Positions 30,143 through 41,437 are shown, counted from the stretch's first letter. The stretch: 64,000 nt of DNA from Immersiella caudata (GCA_030512335.1 JAULSU010000002.1:3906001-3970000); one strand, 5' to 3'. Notes: generated from the sequence alone by a model not told the origin. Made by a program: numbers and translations.

Positions 30143-33100
30143 TTAGGTCGCCCTCTTGCGCGCCGATTCAATTAGCCCCTCGAACACGGGTGCCAAAGTT
30201 CCCTCTTCATCATCCCATGCGTCTGAAGAACAGCTACTGTCATCATCCTTGTCCCAGTCACTGCCATCATCGCCGTCGTCGCCTGATGCCATCCCACCGT
30301 CTTCAATAACGGTTTTGTCCACGTCTGAATGAAGAAGCTTGCTCCTCTTTAGCTTCTCCAAGCTCAATATCTCCTCGGCCCTGCGCTTCACACGACTTGT
30401 TGTTAAGGGAACCGTGCGGCGGGGTGGTGGAGCGGCCAGATGTGACCCCGTCTGCATGATTCGTGTTCGTAGTTCCCGCATCCAACCTAAGCTCTCGCCG
30501 TCGCTCCATCCCAGTGAATGAACCCGGTCCAGTATTTTATCCATCAATTCCGATGTCTCAATGTTGTCCAGGCCGGTATCGTCGCTGGCCGTGTCAACAA
30601 CCATATCGTTGTTGCTAAGACCGTACTCGTGGTATTCATCGTCTGATACTGCTGAAGGATATGACACTGGTAAACTTGCCCCTTCCTTCGTGTGAGACTC
30701 GAGCACATGCGCTTCATATGCATCTAGCCCAACTACTTCTCGTCCGCAGTCAGGGCACGAAAAAGGTTTCTCAAACTCTTTTTTATGCGTGCGAGTGAGA
30801 TGCCGATGAACGTCCTGGCACACTCTTTTACAGAGCGGGCAGCGCTGGAATGAACGGCACCCAGCCAGCTGGTGGGCCTGAAGATGCTCAAGCCACTCAT
30901 CCACATCCATGCTCGGCAAATGTGATTCACATTCCTTACATGACACCTGCCCGCTCAACTTTGCGTGCTTGGAGTTCATATGGTTGGCGAACACGGCGTG
31001 TGAAATGCTCGAGCCACAGAAACAGGGGATCGCGTCAGCAGGTTTTGGGGTACATTTTGAGCCGTGGAATGTCGCGCAATGGATAGACCATGCCACTGAA
31101 CCGGCGGCTACCTCGATATCCTTCCCACATGCGGCACAAGCGCGGCATTTGTGTGGCCGCAAAAGCTCGCCCGCGTGCATCTCGACATGCCTTGAGAGAC
31201 TTGTGCGGGTTGTCAATTGCTTGTCGCATAGCAGGCACTGGAACTCATGACCTGCCCGTGGTGCTGGGGAAGGAACTCGCGACTGAGGAACACGTAGGTT
31301 TCCCAGGAGTTCCATCCATCGTTTGTTGCCCGCCCAGTCTGCCGGCATGTCGTCAGCTTGGGCGTGCCGGTTCCCAGATGACGGCCCCAGTAGAAATTGG
31401 GATATGGCAGCTCCGCTGGTGGTTAGGGAAAGAGTGGTCCTCTCTTCACGGGCTTTAGACCGGATACTGCCTGTCGGTGAGCCACGAGCCATGTGATCGT
31501 CGATCTGGTCAAAAAACTGGGCCCTCTTAACGTTCAGCTTAAGTTCTGTCAGCTTTCTGATCCGATTTTTGCATCGATCTCGCGGCAAAGCCCTCGCACG
31601 TCCGGTGTTTTCGTTGATTTCCGATCGAAATGTGGTAATGTCGTTGCGTAGTTCAAATTGGGAAAGCTCGTCCGCCGTCAAATCGATTGGGGCGTCCTCA
31701 TCGCCGGTGAAAAAGAAGTCTGCAGGGGCAGCCAGAAAAGGCTGGTCCTGCCTCGCCTCCTCTGTTAGGAGCTCCATAAGGTTTGCCGAAAGAGATGCCT
31801 GGTAACTTTGCTTGAACACGTCGATCGAGTTGGAGAATATATAGCAGTGCAGGACCTCCCCAAGGGCACCTAGGCGGGAGAAACTGTGGTTAGAAAGGGC
31901 ACGGTCTGAGAAGCCGTTTGATGAGTCCCGTACCTATCGTCCTACCTCCCGCCCCAACCCGGAGGCAGTAAAAACGGGGAGGATCCCTAGCGCCGCTCAC
32001 GACACATGTGCGATTCCACACATTGTATAGAGAGACATCGGAAATGTCGATAATGCACTTGTCCAGCATCGATTCTTTCCATTTCAGCGGGACATATCTG
32101 GCCTTTTCTCGGAGAGGCCAAGTGTATAAATCTTCGGGTGAGGTGAAACCGGCGGAAAAGGCGTTCATTTTAATCCCCAGAGCTGCGATGCGGTCTGGCA
32201 GGTCAAAAAGCGGGTTAGGATTGGCCAGGACTGTGAAGACAATCCACGGTGATATCTTTCGGTTGCACCTCTGGCGCCGCTTGACTTTGATCCTCTTTAC
32301 ACGGACCTCGCAAGCCAGCCTAGTTCTGCCGTCGGGGAGAGTGATGAACGCAAGCTGGAACTGAGAAAACGTCATCGTCCGCAAGGACTTCGGCCGGAAG
32401 CCGCCGAGCGCGGAGAGCAACACGACAACGTCGACAAGTAGCCTCGTGAGTGGATTACAACGGATGTAGGCTGCCAATACCCACAGATTGCGGAGGAAAG
32501 TTTCGACGGCCGAGGGCGTTGCTGCGATCTTTTGGTAAGGGGAGTCGAGGAGCAGGTTCTCCTCCAAGGCCAGTTCCTCATAGATCCACTGACCGCCGTG
32601 TCAACAATTGATGCCACTATGGAAAAAAGGGGTATCACTGACCAGGACAACCTTAAATGCAGGCCCTTCAAGGCGGCCCTCTATGTTATGGAGCCATAGG
32701 AGTCTCCACATACGGGCTTTCTTAGGCTGACCTCGCCTCTTGGGCTCCATAACATGGTAGTCGGCGGCGGCAACAAGCGACCTCCAGATTGCAACAACAG
32801 CCGAAGCATTTGTAACAGTTCGCACTTTTGCGAACTCGCGCTCGTCGAGAACAATGCGCATCTGTACTGCGTTCCGTACGTAACTTTGAAGGAATACTTT
32901 GATCGCGTGGAGCCCCGCATCACTGCCCATAAGAAACTGTTCCCAGACGAGAGACGAGTTTCTCTTAGACAAACGAGTGAAGCTGGTGCAGCCGGCTTAG
33001 CGACTAAAATTCACTTACGAAAGGCTTGCTTACCCTTTCCAGAGCTCCCAGACCCGGTCCCTTGTAAAGTTTGTGGGCTTGTCGACAAGAGGGCCGTCCT

Positions 33101-33215
33101 GTTTATCTGGCCGGCTCTGGACGTCCTCGAAAAGCAGCCGGAAATCCTGCTCTTGCCCAGCAGGCTGAGCGGACATTTGGTCAAGCCAGGCACATTGAGG
33201 AAGAAGGCCGGCCAT
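30143..33215 (-). CDS. DUF3435 tyrosine recombinase, Starship captain type, with C-terminal C2H2 fingers (4 exons)
   Basis: Proposed exons are 33215-33034, 32982-32643, 32588-31946 and 31869-30143, giving 963 residues; all three introns (51, 54, 76 bp) keep the frame. The N-terminal half is a fungal DUF3435/'FluG-domain' recombinase: WIYEELALEENLL, ALGGFRPKSLR (first catalytic Arg region, residue about 239), YCLRVGAGG (second Arg box) and IDVFKQSYQ (likely nucleophile Tyr, residue about 412). The usual ALRNYIL segment is altered to EVLHCYIF. Residues about 600-770 carry about six C2H2-like zinc fingers (CLLCDKQLTTRTSLSRHVEM; CPLCKRVCQDVHRHLTRTH; CPDCGREVVGLDAYEAHV), and an acidic tail follows. 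Captains excise and integrate Starships. The gene sits at the element edge and points inward, as captains do. An extra 5' exon is possible. Confidence 0.8.
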
Positions 33216-33846
33216 TGCGTTGACGTGAGGAGGTGGCTGCAAGCGCGAATGACGCTAAGACTGGTGTTGACTTCAAGTGACTGGCGAAGAGGGCAAGTTT
33301 AAAATTGAGGGTTGGAGAGACAAAAGGCTGAGACCCAGGAGGGGTGAAGAGGAAGGAATCTGGCCATGTCGAAGGCGACTCGGGGGGGGGGGGGACACGA
33401 GCCCAGAGGGGGGCACCGAGAAGCCTGGTTCCCTCACGTAAAAGAGACCACATTGGGGGGAGAGCGTTGGGGGAAAACTGGCCATGGTGTGGATTGAGTT
33501 GGTCAGAAACGGCGGCTGGGGGGAGGGCACCGAAAAGCCCGGAGGGGGGTGCCGAGAAGCCCGGTTCTCAAGTAACGGGTGTCCGATAAAAGCGGTGGCC
33601 ACCGGCTCCGTTTCAAAGGTCCCGCACGTGTGAAGGGTTAGGGCTGAAAGAGGAAAGCCAGCACCCCACCGCCCCACTTATGTGGAATTCAGTCTGACGC
33701 TGAAAATGAAAGATGCCATCGACAGCGGGGCATGAAGAAGAAAAGACAAAAACGAAACACCATTCCATAACTTTAAAGGACAGGTCGCGCAGCCCCTGAT
33801 CGTACGAGGTCAATGGCGGTGGGAAAGCGATGCAAAAAATGAAGCT
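33216..33846. other. Captain upstream region and probable element/chromosome boundary
   Basis: No gene. It contains a 12-G tract (33382-33393), three G-rich direct repeats of the form GGG(T/C)(G/A)CCGA(G/A)AAGCC(C/T)GG near 33404, 33524 and 33543, and at 33682-33701 a 20-bp match to the neighbouring tRNA-Phe gene. Promoter elements of the captain are expected here. The exact terminal repeat or target-site duplication cannot be fixed without an empty-site comparison. Confidence 0.5.
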
Positions 33847-33939
33847 TGCGGTTTATGTGGATCGAACACATGACCTTCAGATTTGGTGTGGATGAAGTGG
33901 AACTTCAGTCTGACGCTCTCCCAACTGAGCTAAACCCGC
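33847..33939 (-). tRNA. tRNA-Phe (GAA) with 20-nt intron
   Basis: The minus strand reads GCGGGTTTAGCTCAGTTGGG at the 5' end and closes with TTCGATCCACATAAACCGCA. The anticodon loop CTGAAGA is split after position 37 by a 20-nt intron. All four stems pair and the discriminator is A. It appears intact. Confidence 0.95.
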
Positions 33940-34160
33940 TTGGTTGATATCCTATCCTAATTTGCCGCTCAGAAAGGCGTGACGAGGGTTGGGTTGCAGC
34001 TGGTTGCACCTGCCCGACAACTAGTGAGTTTCACGAGCGGGGCTAGGTAGCTCGCAACCTTCTGTGAGCTCCATTTCCTTGCGCTCAAATTTGACGATTC
34101 GACTTTCACATCCTCCCGCCACACCACCATGAGTGCATTTTCTACCATTCTTGGCATCTA

Positions 34161-34232
34161 GGTCCGCTGGCTCAATGGCAGAGCGTCTGACTACGAATCA
34201 GGAGGTTCCAGGTTCGACCCCTGGGTGGATCG
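34161..34232 (+). tRNA. tRNA-Arg (ACG), intronless
   Basis: A 72-nt cloverleaf starts GGTCCGCTGGCTCAATGGCA and ends CCTGGGTGGATCG. The anticodon loop is CTACGAA and the T-loop TTCGACC is canonical. A second gene with the same anticodon but with an intron lies at 52891-52993. Confidence 0.95.
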
Positions 34233-34639
34233 TGGTGATCTTGTTTTTGCTCCTTCGTCAGGGGTCTCTCCCTTTTTGTGTTGAACGTGATCATCGCCGT
34301 GTTCGCAACATGGCAAACGAGACACTCTTCAGTGACACGGCTGTGATTTACTGCTAGGTCATACCCAAACCTTCCATGATCTGATAATTGCATCGCCATC
34401 GCCATCGCTCTGCAGGATAGGACACCCAATTCCTGCAGCGACGCGTGACCATGTGCTAAATCCAACACGCTATCTACTGAGGTGCATAACCTACTCATGT
34501 ATACCAAAACCCAGCACACTGCTGCACTCTTACACAATCCCGCCTCTCCCTTAATTCTATCAGCATATCCTGCTAACCCTCCCACCAAATCCAAACCGCC
34601 TGTTCAGGCCATTGAATCCAACACTAACAAGGTATCCCT
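34233..34639. other. Intergenic, no gene seen
   Basis: Between tRNA-Arg and the 3' end of the membrane-protein gene. It contains a short GCCATC repeat (about 34390-34409) and CT-rich sequence. Nothing else is supported. Confidence 0.5.
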
Positions 34640-35302
34640 TCACGACGCCCTAGAACTACTTACATCCCTCCTCTCGTAAACCGCGCTCCTCCTCTCCACA
34701 CTCCTAACCCTCGACCTCCTTCTCCTCGGCGGGCTGTGCTCCTCCATCACCACAATCTCGTCATCATCATCACTCTCATGTACCACCCTCGGTCCCCTCG
34801 GCCCTCTCCTCGCCTCCTCAATAATTATGCTCCCACCACCCCCTCTTCCACCCCTAACCTCCTCCTCCACAATGACCGCTGAGGGAACCACTCTCGACGT
34901 CCTGCGAACCTCAACTGTAGCTTCCCCATGCGATCGTCGGTGGTGGTGATGTGAGTGACGATGTGCTCGCTTTCTTTCTATGACGACGGAGCCAGTGACG
35001 GAGGACTCTGCGTTTTCGGGCGGATTTCCAATGTTGATGCATACATAAATAAGGTACAAAACAAGAAGAAATCCACCAACGGCGCCAAGTGTAATACCAG
35101 CTACGGCGCCCGGTGTTGGACTGGAATCCGCCGAGCCGTACAGAGCGGGGATAGTCGGTGTTGTGGTTGCAGCCTGGCGCGGGACGACGAGCGTTGGCGG
35201 GGAGGCTAGTGACTTGAAGGGGGTGATGGCGTCGATGGCGGCGGGTAGCGGTTCTCGCGGGAATTGCGCGGGGCGTCGTATCAGCAGAATCGGCGGTGGC
35301 AT
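34640..35302 (-). CDS. Single-pass membrane protein with His/Arg-rich tail, conserved in Pezizomycotina
   Basis: 220 residues from ATG 35302 (AAAATGCC context). A Pro-rich N-terminal segment of about 75 residues includes TIPALYGSADSSPTPG. It is followed by one transmembrane helix (GAVAGITLGAVGGFLLVLYL) and a basic tail with AHRHSHHHHRRSHG, a Gly-rich patch, and the acidic-to-basic end DDDDEIVVMEEHSPPRRRRS. The IPALYGS, helix and EEHSPPR blocks occur in orthologues I recall, always as 'hypothetical protein'. No signal peptide is obvious, so the helix probably serves as signal-anchor. Function unknown. Confidence 0.75.
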   Translation of the reverse strand: MPPPILLIRRPAQFPREPLPAAIDAITPFKSLASPPTLVVPRQAATTTPTIPALYGSADSSPTPGAVAGITLGAVGGFLLVLYLIYVCINIGNPPENAESSVTGSVVIERKRAHRHSHHHHRRSHGEATVEVRRTSRVVPSAVIVEEEVRGGRGGGGSIIIEEARRGPRGPRVVHESDDDDEIVVMEEHSPPRRRRSRVRSVERRSAVYERRDVSSSRAS

Positions 35303-36285
35303 TTTGGATTAGGATTAGGTTGGAGGTAGTGTTGGATTTGCGCGGGTGCTGCAATGCGATGCAAGACGATTCCCGGCGTTGGCGATGAGCTCGCGCGGCT
35401 TCTTCGTAGCCTTGCGCCTTTGCGCGACTTTGCAGACTGTTGAACTATGTGGCGCCGAAAAAATGTGGCCGCAATTGGGTCTATGCAGCGTACGAGTGAC
35501 CTTCGCTTCGTACAGGGTTGGCTGATGGCTTATCGTTGCTGTGTCGGATGAGTGAGCAGCTCGTGAAGGTCCGTAAACATATGCGTCCGCGGGGTTGAGG
35601 GCCGCGATGTAGGATATGCGATATGCGAGACACGGCAGCGCAAACAGTTCGGCGATGTTATCGCAGGCGCATTATTCGGGCCCGAAGGGTTGTTCGTCGC
35701 GGCAAGAGAGGCGTGGAGGCTATAGTGGTAGAGAAAATGACGGCGACGATTCAGATGCTGAGGGCGCGATGATCAGAGGCAGCCGCTCGGAAGCGCGCGG
35801 GGATGCGGGAAAGCGATGAGAAAGTGCAGTTTTGCGCCTGGTCGAATAGCTTTGCAAGGAGGAATGGTCGGCCAATGCCGTCGATATCTTCCTAATCGCC
35901 GTGGTCCCGCGCACAATCAAGTCGCGGCATCAATGATATAACCTCTTGATTATTGTTTGAAGACTCGAATTCCAGGAATACAGCAGATCGCGGGACGGGA
36001 GGGGACGGGAGCTCAGCCGCTGGTTGGAGGGGGGCTGGGGACCTCAGGCACAAAGAGTCTTGAATTCCTTGGCGCGGGGTGGGCTTTGGATCCTCCCATC
36101 TGTTTACATCGCCCCCACGGCAACCGAGGATCTCTCGAGGGTTACATTACAACTCATCGATTGTCTACCTGAGCCGGAATCAGACACATAGTTAGGAAAC
36201 CATGCTCGTTGATTCAAGCGACAATCAACTGCAACGGAAGTGCTCAAACACTCTTTGCAACGCAAGGTACGGGTTCGTACCTCAA
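35303..36285. other. Intergenic, promoter side of the membrane-protein gene
   Basis: GC-rich near the gene, then a mixed stretch with short chance frames (for example 67 codons from 35616). No recognisable element. The right end is the 3' flank of the hamartin gene. Confidence 0.5.
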
Positions 36286-39200
36286 TCAGAACCGGATCCC
36301 CCGCAAACCAGCCCCTGACTTCTTCTCCTTTTTGTCCTTTTTGTCCGACTTGTCATCCCTTTTATCTTTCCGGACTGCGTTTTGCACTCCTCCTGTGACT
36401 CGTCAGCGACCTCCAGACCGGTGATATTTGAAGAAACTCGCCTCGACCGAAGTACCTCTCCATCTGCGGACTAGTGCTGGTGCCAGTTTTGTCCGCACCC
36501 TCGGGTGGTGTCGAGGGCCTATGCGAGCCAAGTGAGCCAGAGACCGGCTCTAGCGGCGAGGTTGCATTGTGCGATATCCCCTCGAACGCCTCCGGGTCCG
36601 AGAAACCGCGGTGGCCACGGTTCCGGATCGCGATGGGGTTTCCTGACATGGGCAACATCTCGGCATCCCCTGCCGCTTCGTACGAGGGCGAGCCAACTTC
36701 GTTTATTCTCCTGTCGCCCATATCGCACTGGAGATCCAGTAGCGACGAGTTCAGGACCGTGTACCTCCTCATGAGCGCGCTGTACTGTTTCTGCAGCTCT
36801 GTTTGCTTCGCTCGGCTCGCAGCCAGCGCATTCTCGTACATCGTCGTGATCTCGCTGGCGCGTCCACGCTGGTTATCTCGCAGCGCCTCTGTCAGCTTGT
36901 TGCTGAGATCGGTGACTTTGTTTTCGTATTGTTTTCTCATTTGGTGCAACTGGGCTTCTCGTGCCGCAAGATCTGCTCTCCACTGTTCCGCTCTGCTCTC
37001 TGCTGCCTCCGCTGCCACCAGGGCCCTTTCCATCTTCAGTTCTTTGCCCTGATATTCGTGTTCCACTGCGGAGAGGCGTGCGATCTCCGCCTTGAGTCGT
37101 TCAATCTCGTCCGTATTCATGTCAACAGCCTCCAGGTCTTGCTCTGACTTGAGCCGCTTTTCTTCTGCTTGTCCGATGATCTTACGCAACCTTTCACATT
37201 CGGTCAGTGCTTTCTCAAGTTCGAGTTTAAGTGCAGTCCCTTCCGTATTCCACTTCTTCTGCTCCTCACGAAGGGCCCGCAGCTTGGCGGAAATGTCGTT
37301 TTCCCTCTTCTGCGCCATATTTCGGCGATGGTCGAACTCCTTTTTGATTTGCCCTTCCTGTCTCTTCGCTTCGTCCAGCCGCTGTTTGAGACTACGGTTC
37401 GCCATCACAAGGTTTTGCGTCTCAGCTTCCGTGGCGGCCTCCCTGATCTGTTTGCGTCGCAAAGCTCCCATGTGTGTGATGTGCTGCTGCTTGATGTACC
37501 TTTCGAACTGCAAGTCATTGAGCAAAAGTAGGCTCTGGTGATAGAGCATCGATGCTTGGTCACTCAAATCCATCTCACTCTCGCCCGAGTCCCGTGGGGT
37601 TTGTATGCGTGGCCGCTGGAGCAAACTGGATTCTGTCGTTGACACTTGGGGACCTAAATTGAGCGAAGGAACACTGTCGTTTGCCAGCGATTGATTGAGG
37701 CCGGACTTCATCAGTTTGCCAGAGTGCATCATGTCTTGGAGCTGGGTGTGCGACGAACTCGAAATAAGGTGAGGGGGTAAGGTCGGGCTGTCGCCACCAA
37801 GGTTCTGGGACTTATTCTCGAGAGGATCGTGACCAGATGGTTGGCTGGACTGTGAGTGGCCCGACCTAATGCTCTCTCGGCCTCCAGTATATAGTTTGGT
37901 AGGGTCCATGTGCTGGACCAGGCTGATCGACGAAGCGTCTCTCCGTAGTGGAGTTTCGACGAAGGCAGAGCTGCTCAACAGGGGACAATCTAATTCGTCC
38001 TTGTCGGCATCTTCGAGAGGGAATGAACCGCCCAGCACCCCCGGAAGTTCTGATAGTTCTTGGGCCTCTCGTGGTTCATCCTGGTCGGGGATACATAGAG
38101 CCAGGCAGTCGGCAAGAACCTCATCTCCTTCGCTCTTGATCCAGCGGCTGAGATCAGTCTTCTCGGATTCAATCGTCAAGTTGTAGAAATTGGGATGGAG
38201 TCGGTGTTTCTCCCGGAATCGCTCTGACCTGGCCCGGATCTCCGTGGCTTGCACATCAATGTCTTCAGCACTGCTCGCATGACGCAAATATCTCTGAGGC
38301 TTCCGGATGTAGTCCACAAAATTGATGGGATACAGACCGTATAGGATTGTGAAGTATCCAGGTAGGTAGTGGACCGAGTGCCCATCATAGTCAGGATCCA
38401 ACAGTGTCTTTTCCCAAGTGACACCACCACCGGCACCCTCACTTTCAATCCCAAACTCAGTATGCTCCTGGGCGAAGAGAGAATCTCTGTCCCAGAACAG
38501 AAGCCGAGCGTATATGTTGAAGAGTGTCGACAGATAAGGCACGAGTGAGCTCGGCATAAAAGGCAAGATCATGATGATAGCAAGTAAAGCTGTGTTCACC
38601 GTCGACGTTGATTCATCCTTTTGCAGCGAATGCAAGATGCTGGGGAAGAGTTGCGTCTGGAGAATGACATGCAGATGTGGCGGCTGGCTGGCAACAAAAT
38701 CGCAGAGAAGCCGAAGCGAGTTGTCTCGGAAGTCTTTCTTCACCAGGTAGCCGTTCAAAGCCGTCATGAAGCCCTTTGGGTCCTTTTTGCCAAATATCAG
38801 CAGCGCCTCCATAATCATCCTTTCCTTCAGTTCGACAATTGAGGATTTGGCGTTTTCTTGCGACTCCTTCACCTCCATCCACCGGCTGAGGAGCCGGTCG
38901 ATAAACGGAGCCAGCCCAGCCTCGTTCCAGGTCGCGGGCCCATTGTTTTCATCGAGGGACAATAAATCGAGGGTATGGTCCAGCACTTCGCGGGCTAACC
39001 CCTTCTCCTTGTCAACGCATTCCAGCACAGGGTCGAGAAGCTTGTTCCACCATTCGAATACGCGACGGGTTGTGTGAATCGCTGGGCGGAGCTCCCGGAG
39101 GATAGCGAGAAACGCGGCATACTTCGCGGGGTATTCTTGTACGCTCTTATCGTACAGAGAAACAAGCTCGTCGTTCAGTCTGTCCGAGACGCCTTCTTCG

Positions 39201-39421
39201 AACTTGTTGTGTTTGTCGAGGTAGGCATGGATAATAGTCAGGATCTCGGCGGGAAGTGGGACACTTGGTGCCTGGAAGAAAGAAGTGAGGGCTTTAGTGA
39301 GCTCCTTGGAAGACCTAGGCGGGCGAACGTCAGTCTCACAGTGGAATTGCAAGGCTGGCCTTTGCGGCGATCGCCAAATGCCAACCTGCGATGTGATGGG
39401 GACATACCCGGATGAAGTCAT
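36286..39421 (-). CDS. tsc1: Hamartin (TSC1) homologue (3 exons)
   Basis: Exons 39421-39408, 39314-36442 and 36392-36286 give 997 residues. The first intron (93 bp, GTATGT...CCTAG) joins MTSSG to SSKELTKALTSFF, the usual fungal start. The last intron is 49 bp with a rare GC donor (GAG|GCGAGT), CTGAC branch and CACAG acceptor; it restores the basic Lys-rich tail (GRGGVQNAVRKDKRDDKSDK). The N-terminal helical hamartin domain (residues about 8-330) includes PYLSTLFNIYARLLFWDRD, and a long coiled coil spans about 640-900. Hamartin with tuberin (TSC2) forms the Rheb GTPase-activating complex that restrains TORC1 and affects amino-acid uptake. No abnormality other than the GC-AG intron. Confidence 0.9.
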
Positions 39422-40435
39422 CCTGATCGGCGCGCGGATCGCACATTGGGATGCTGGCGGTAGACCGGGTTGAGCTCCTGGACCCGCACCAGGACGTCAA
39501 CTCTTTCAGCTGTGGTAGCGTTCGGACGGGAGACAATATGGAAGGGCCCACTCTCGGAGAAAATGCCGTAAGTTGATTTCTGCTGGTTGGACAGGAGCCG
39601 GGAAACGTGTTTGCCAAAGGCGTAATAGTTTAAGGCGCCGTTGCATCAAAGCATTCTTGCTCTGGAGCATGGATGCAGCTTTTTTCGAAGGCGGCTCAGT
39701 TGGGAATTGGATGCAGCTCCCTGGGGTGCGGAAAGCGCTAGACAAGGACCCACAACCGCATGTGACCTTCGTGTTCCCCTGCTGACCTGGCCTGCCGCAA
39801 GGGCTTGGAAGCTGGATGCGGCCCCGCGGGCGTGCCTGGATGAGCACATCAATGGGCTTGGAAACACACACACACCATTGATCAGACCAAGCAGAGACGA
39901 TTGATGACACAGTGGGTGCGTGGAGATGGTGCTATATAATTTCAGACACCTCGCAGAGCCACTTTGATCTGCCTCCGATGTCTCCCGATCCTGGGCCTGA
40001 GGTGTCAAATGGCATCCACGGATGCGTGAATCATTGTGGGGAAGGGCGCTGGAACCCCGCATCCCCAGCGGGCAGCGGGGTCCACACGGAGCGGACTGGG
40101 GTAACCTCTGCAGGTCGCGGATGGCCTGACCTGCAGCAGCGTGCCCCTCCCTCTCAGCAGACAGCGGGGTTGTCTTTCGATGCCGTTCCTCGCTCTCGTG
40201 ACCGCGACCGATCTCCTACTTCGATTGGAAGAATGGCCACACAATCCGGTTGGGCTTTTCATCAATCATCAAAGACCATCCAAAAACCACATCCCCCAAA
40301 AGGTCCCAATCCTTTCCATCTTTGTCCTTCCCATCCTCTCTTGTCCATTGAAGACAAGCCACCACCTAACTGAAACACCTGATACAACGGCACACACCAC
40401 ATCACACTCCCCCACACTCCAATTCAGTCGGCAAG
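39422..40435. other. Intergenic between divergent tsc1 and DJ-1-family genes
   Basis: About 1 kb without a convincing gene. It must contain both promoters. CT-rich and CCA-rich tracts (about 40270-40430) precede the right-hand ATG, a typical fungal core-promoter composition. Confidence 0.6.
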
Positions 40436-41437
40436 ATGGCATCCAAGACGTCCGCAGTGGCTGACGAACCCGTTGATGTTCTGTTTGCCCTGCACCCCAA
40501 GTTCAACCTCCTGGACTTTGCCGGTCCGCTCGAGGTTTTGACCACTGCTCTGCACGACGCCAACGACAAGTGTAAGTGATGCCCGCCGTCTAACGCCTTT
40601 GCCTGGTGCCGGTCCAACGGGCTGACTCATCTCGGCGGTCGCAGCGTCCAAGGCTTTCGAGATCACCATCGCCGCTGGCGAGCCCAAGGTCCTCTCCGAG
40701 CAGGGTGTCATCATTGGCTCGCAGGTCTCCTGGAAGGAGGCCCACGAGCGTCTCTCCGACTTTGACGTGCTCGTTGTCGTCGGTGGCAATGTTGAGGAAA
40801 TCATCAAGCAGAAGGGTGAACCCCTTGACCTGATCACAGCCTTCTCAGAGGTCCAAAAGGCAGACCCCGCACGCGAGCGCACCCTGCTGTCCATCTGCAC
40901 CGGGTCGCTCCTGCTTGCCCAGCAGGGCATTCTCGCTGGCCTTTCTGCCACCACCCACCCCGATTTCATTATCAAGTTCGAGAACCTCTGCAGCCAGGCC
41001 GCCGTGCGTGACCTGGGTGAGCGGACCGACGTTGTTGAGGATACCCGATACGTCGTCAACAACCTCCGCTTCGAGCTCGGTGACGAAGATGAGAACCCAT
41101 ATATCCGTCGCAAGTCCGACGCTGGCCGTCGGCCTTCCAATGCACGGTATGCAATTCCCCTGTTTACCCTGCAAAACAAAGAAGCTAATAAGTGGCGTGC
41201 AGAAAGGGTTCTATCTCCCTCAAGAACGCAAACTCCCGCCGTGAGTCAATTGCCCGCCGCGCCGCGATGCGGCTAGGTGGTCTTCGAGTCATTACGAGTG
41301 GGGGAGTGGCCGCCGGCATTGATGCAGCCCTGTATCTTGTCGGCGTCCTGGTCTCAGAGGAGTCCGCGAACGAGGTTGCTCGCGTCATGCAGCTCGAGTT
41401 CAAGAAGGGCATTGTTGTCGATGGAATTGATGTCTAG
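40436..41437 (+). CDS. DJ-1/PfpI (ThiJ) family protein (3 exons)
   Basis: Exons 40436-40571, 40645-41146 and 41203-41437 give 290 residues. Both introns have clean borders (GTAAGT...GCAG; GTATGC...GCAG). The glutamine-amidotransferase-like fold is clear: DVLFALHPKFNLLDFAGPLE, DFDVLVVVGGN, the nucleophile elbow LLSICTGSLLLAQQG with Cys130, and ITSGGVAAGIDAALYLVG. A charged insertion of about 50 residues (ELGDEDENPYIRRKSDAGRR to SRRESIARRAAM) sits before the last block and is unusual for the family. Possible roles are deglycase/glyoxalase-like, isonitrile-hydratase-like or regulatory; sequence alone does not decide. Confidence 0.9.

Noticed and set aside
1..33700. Repeat-induced point mutation as the cause of gene decay in the accessory half
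   Set aside because: The breaks I could follow are mostly single-base frame changes and truncations rather than C-to-T stops; composition indices could not be computed, so RIP is neither shown nor excluded.
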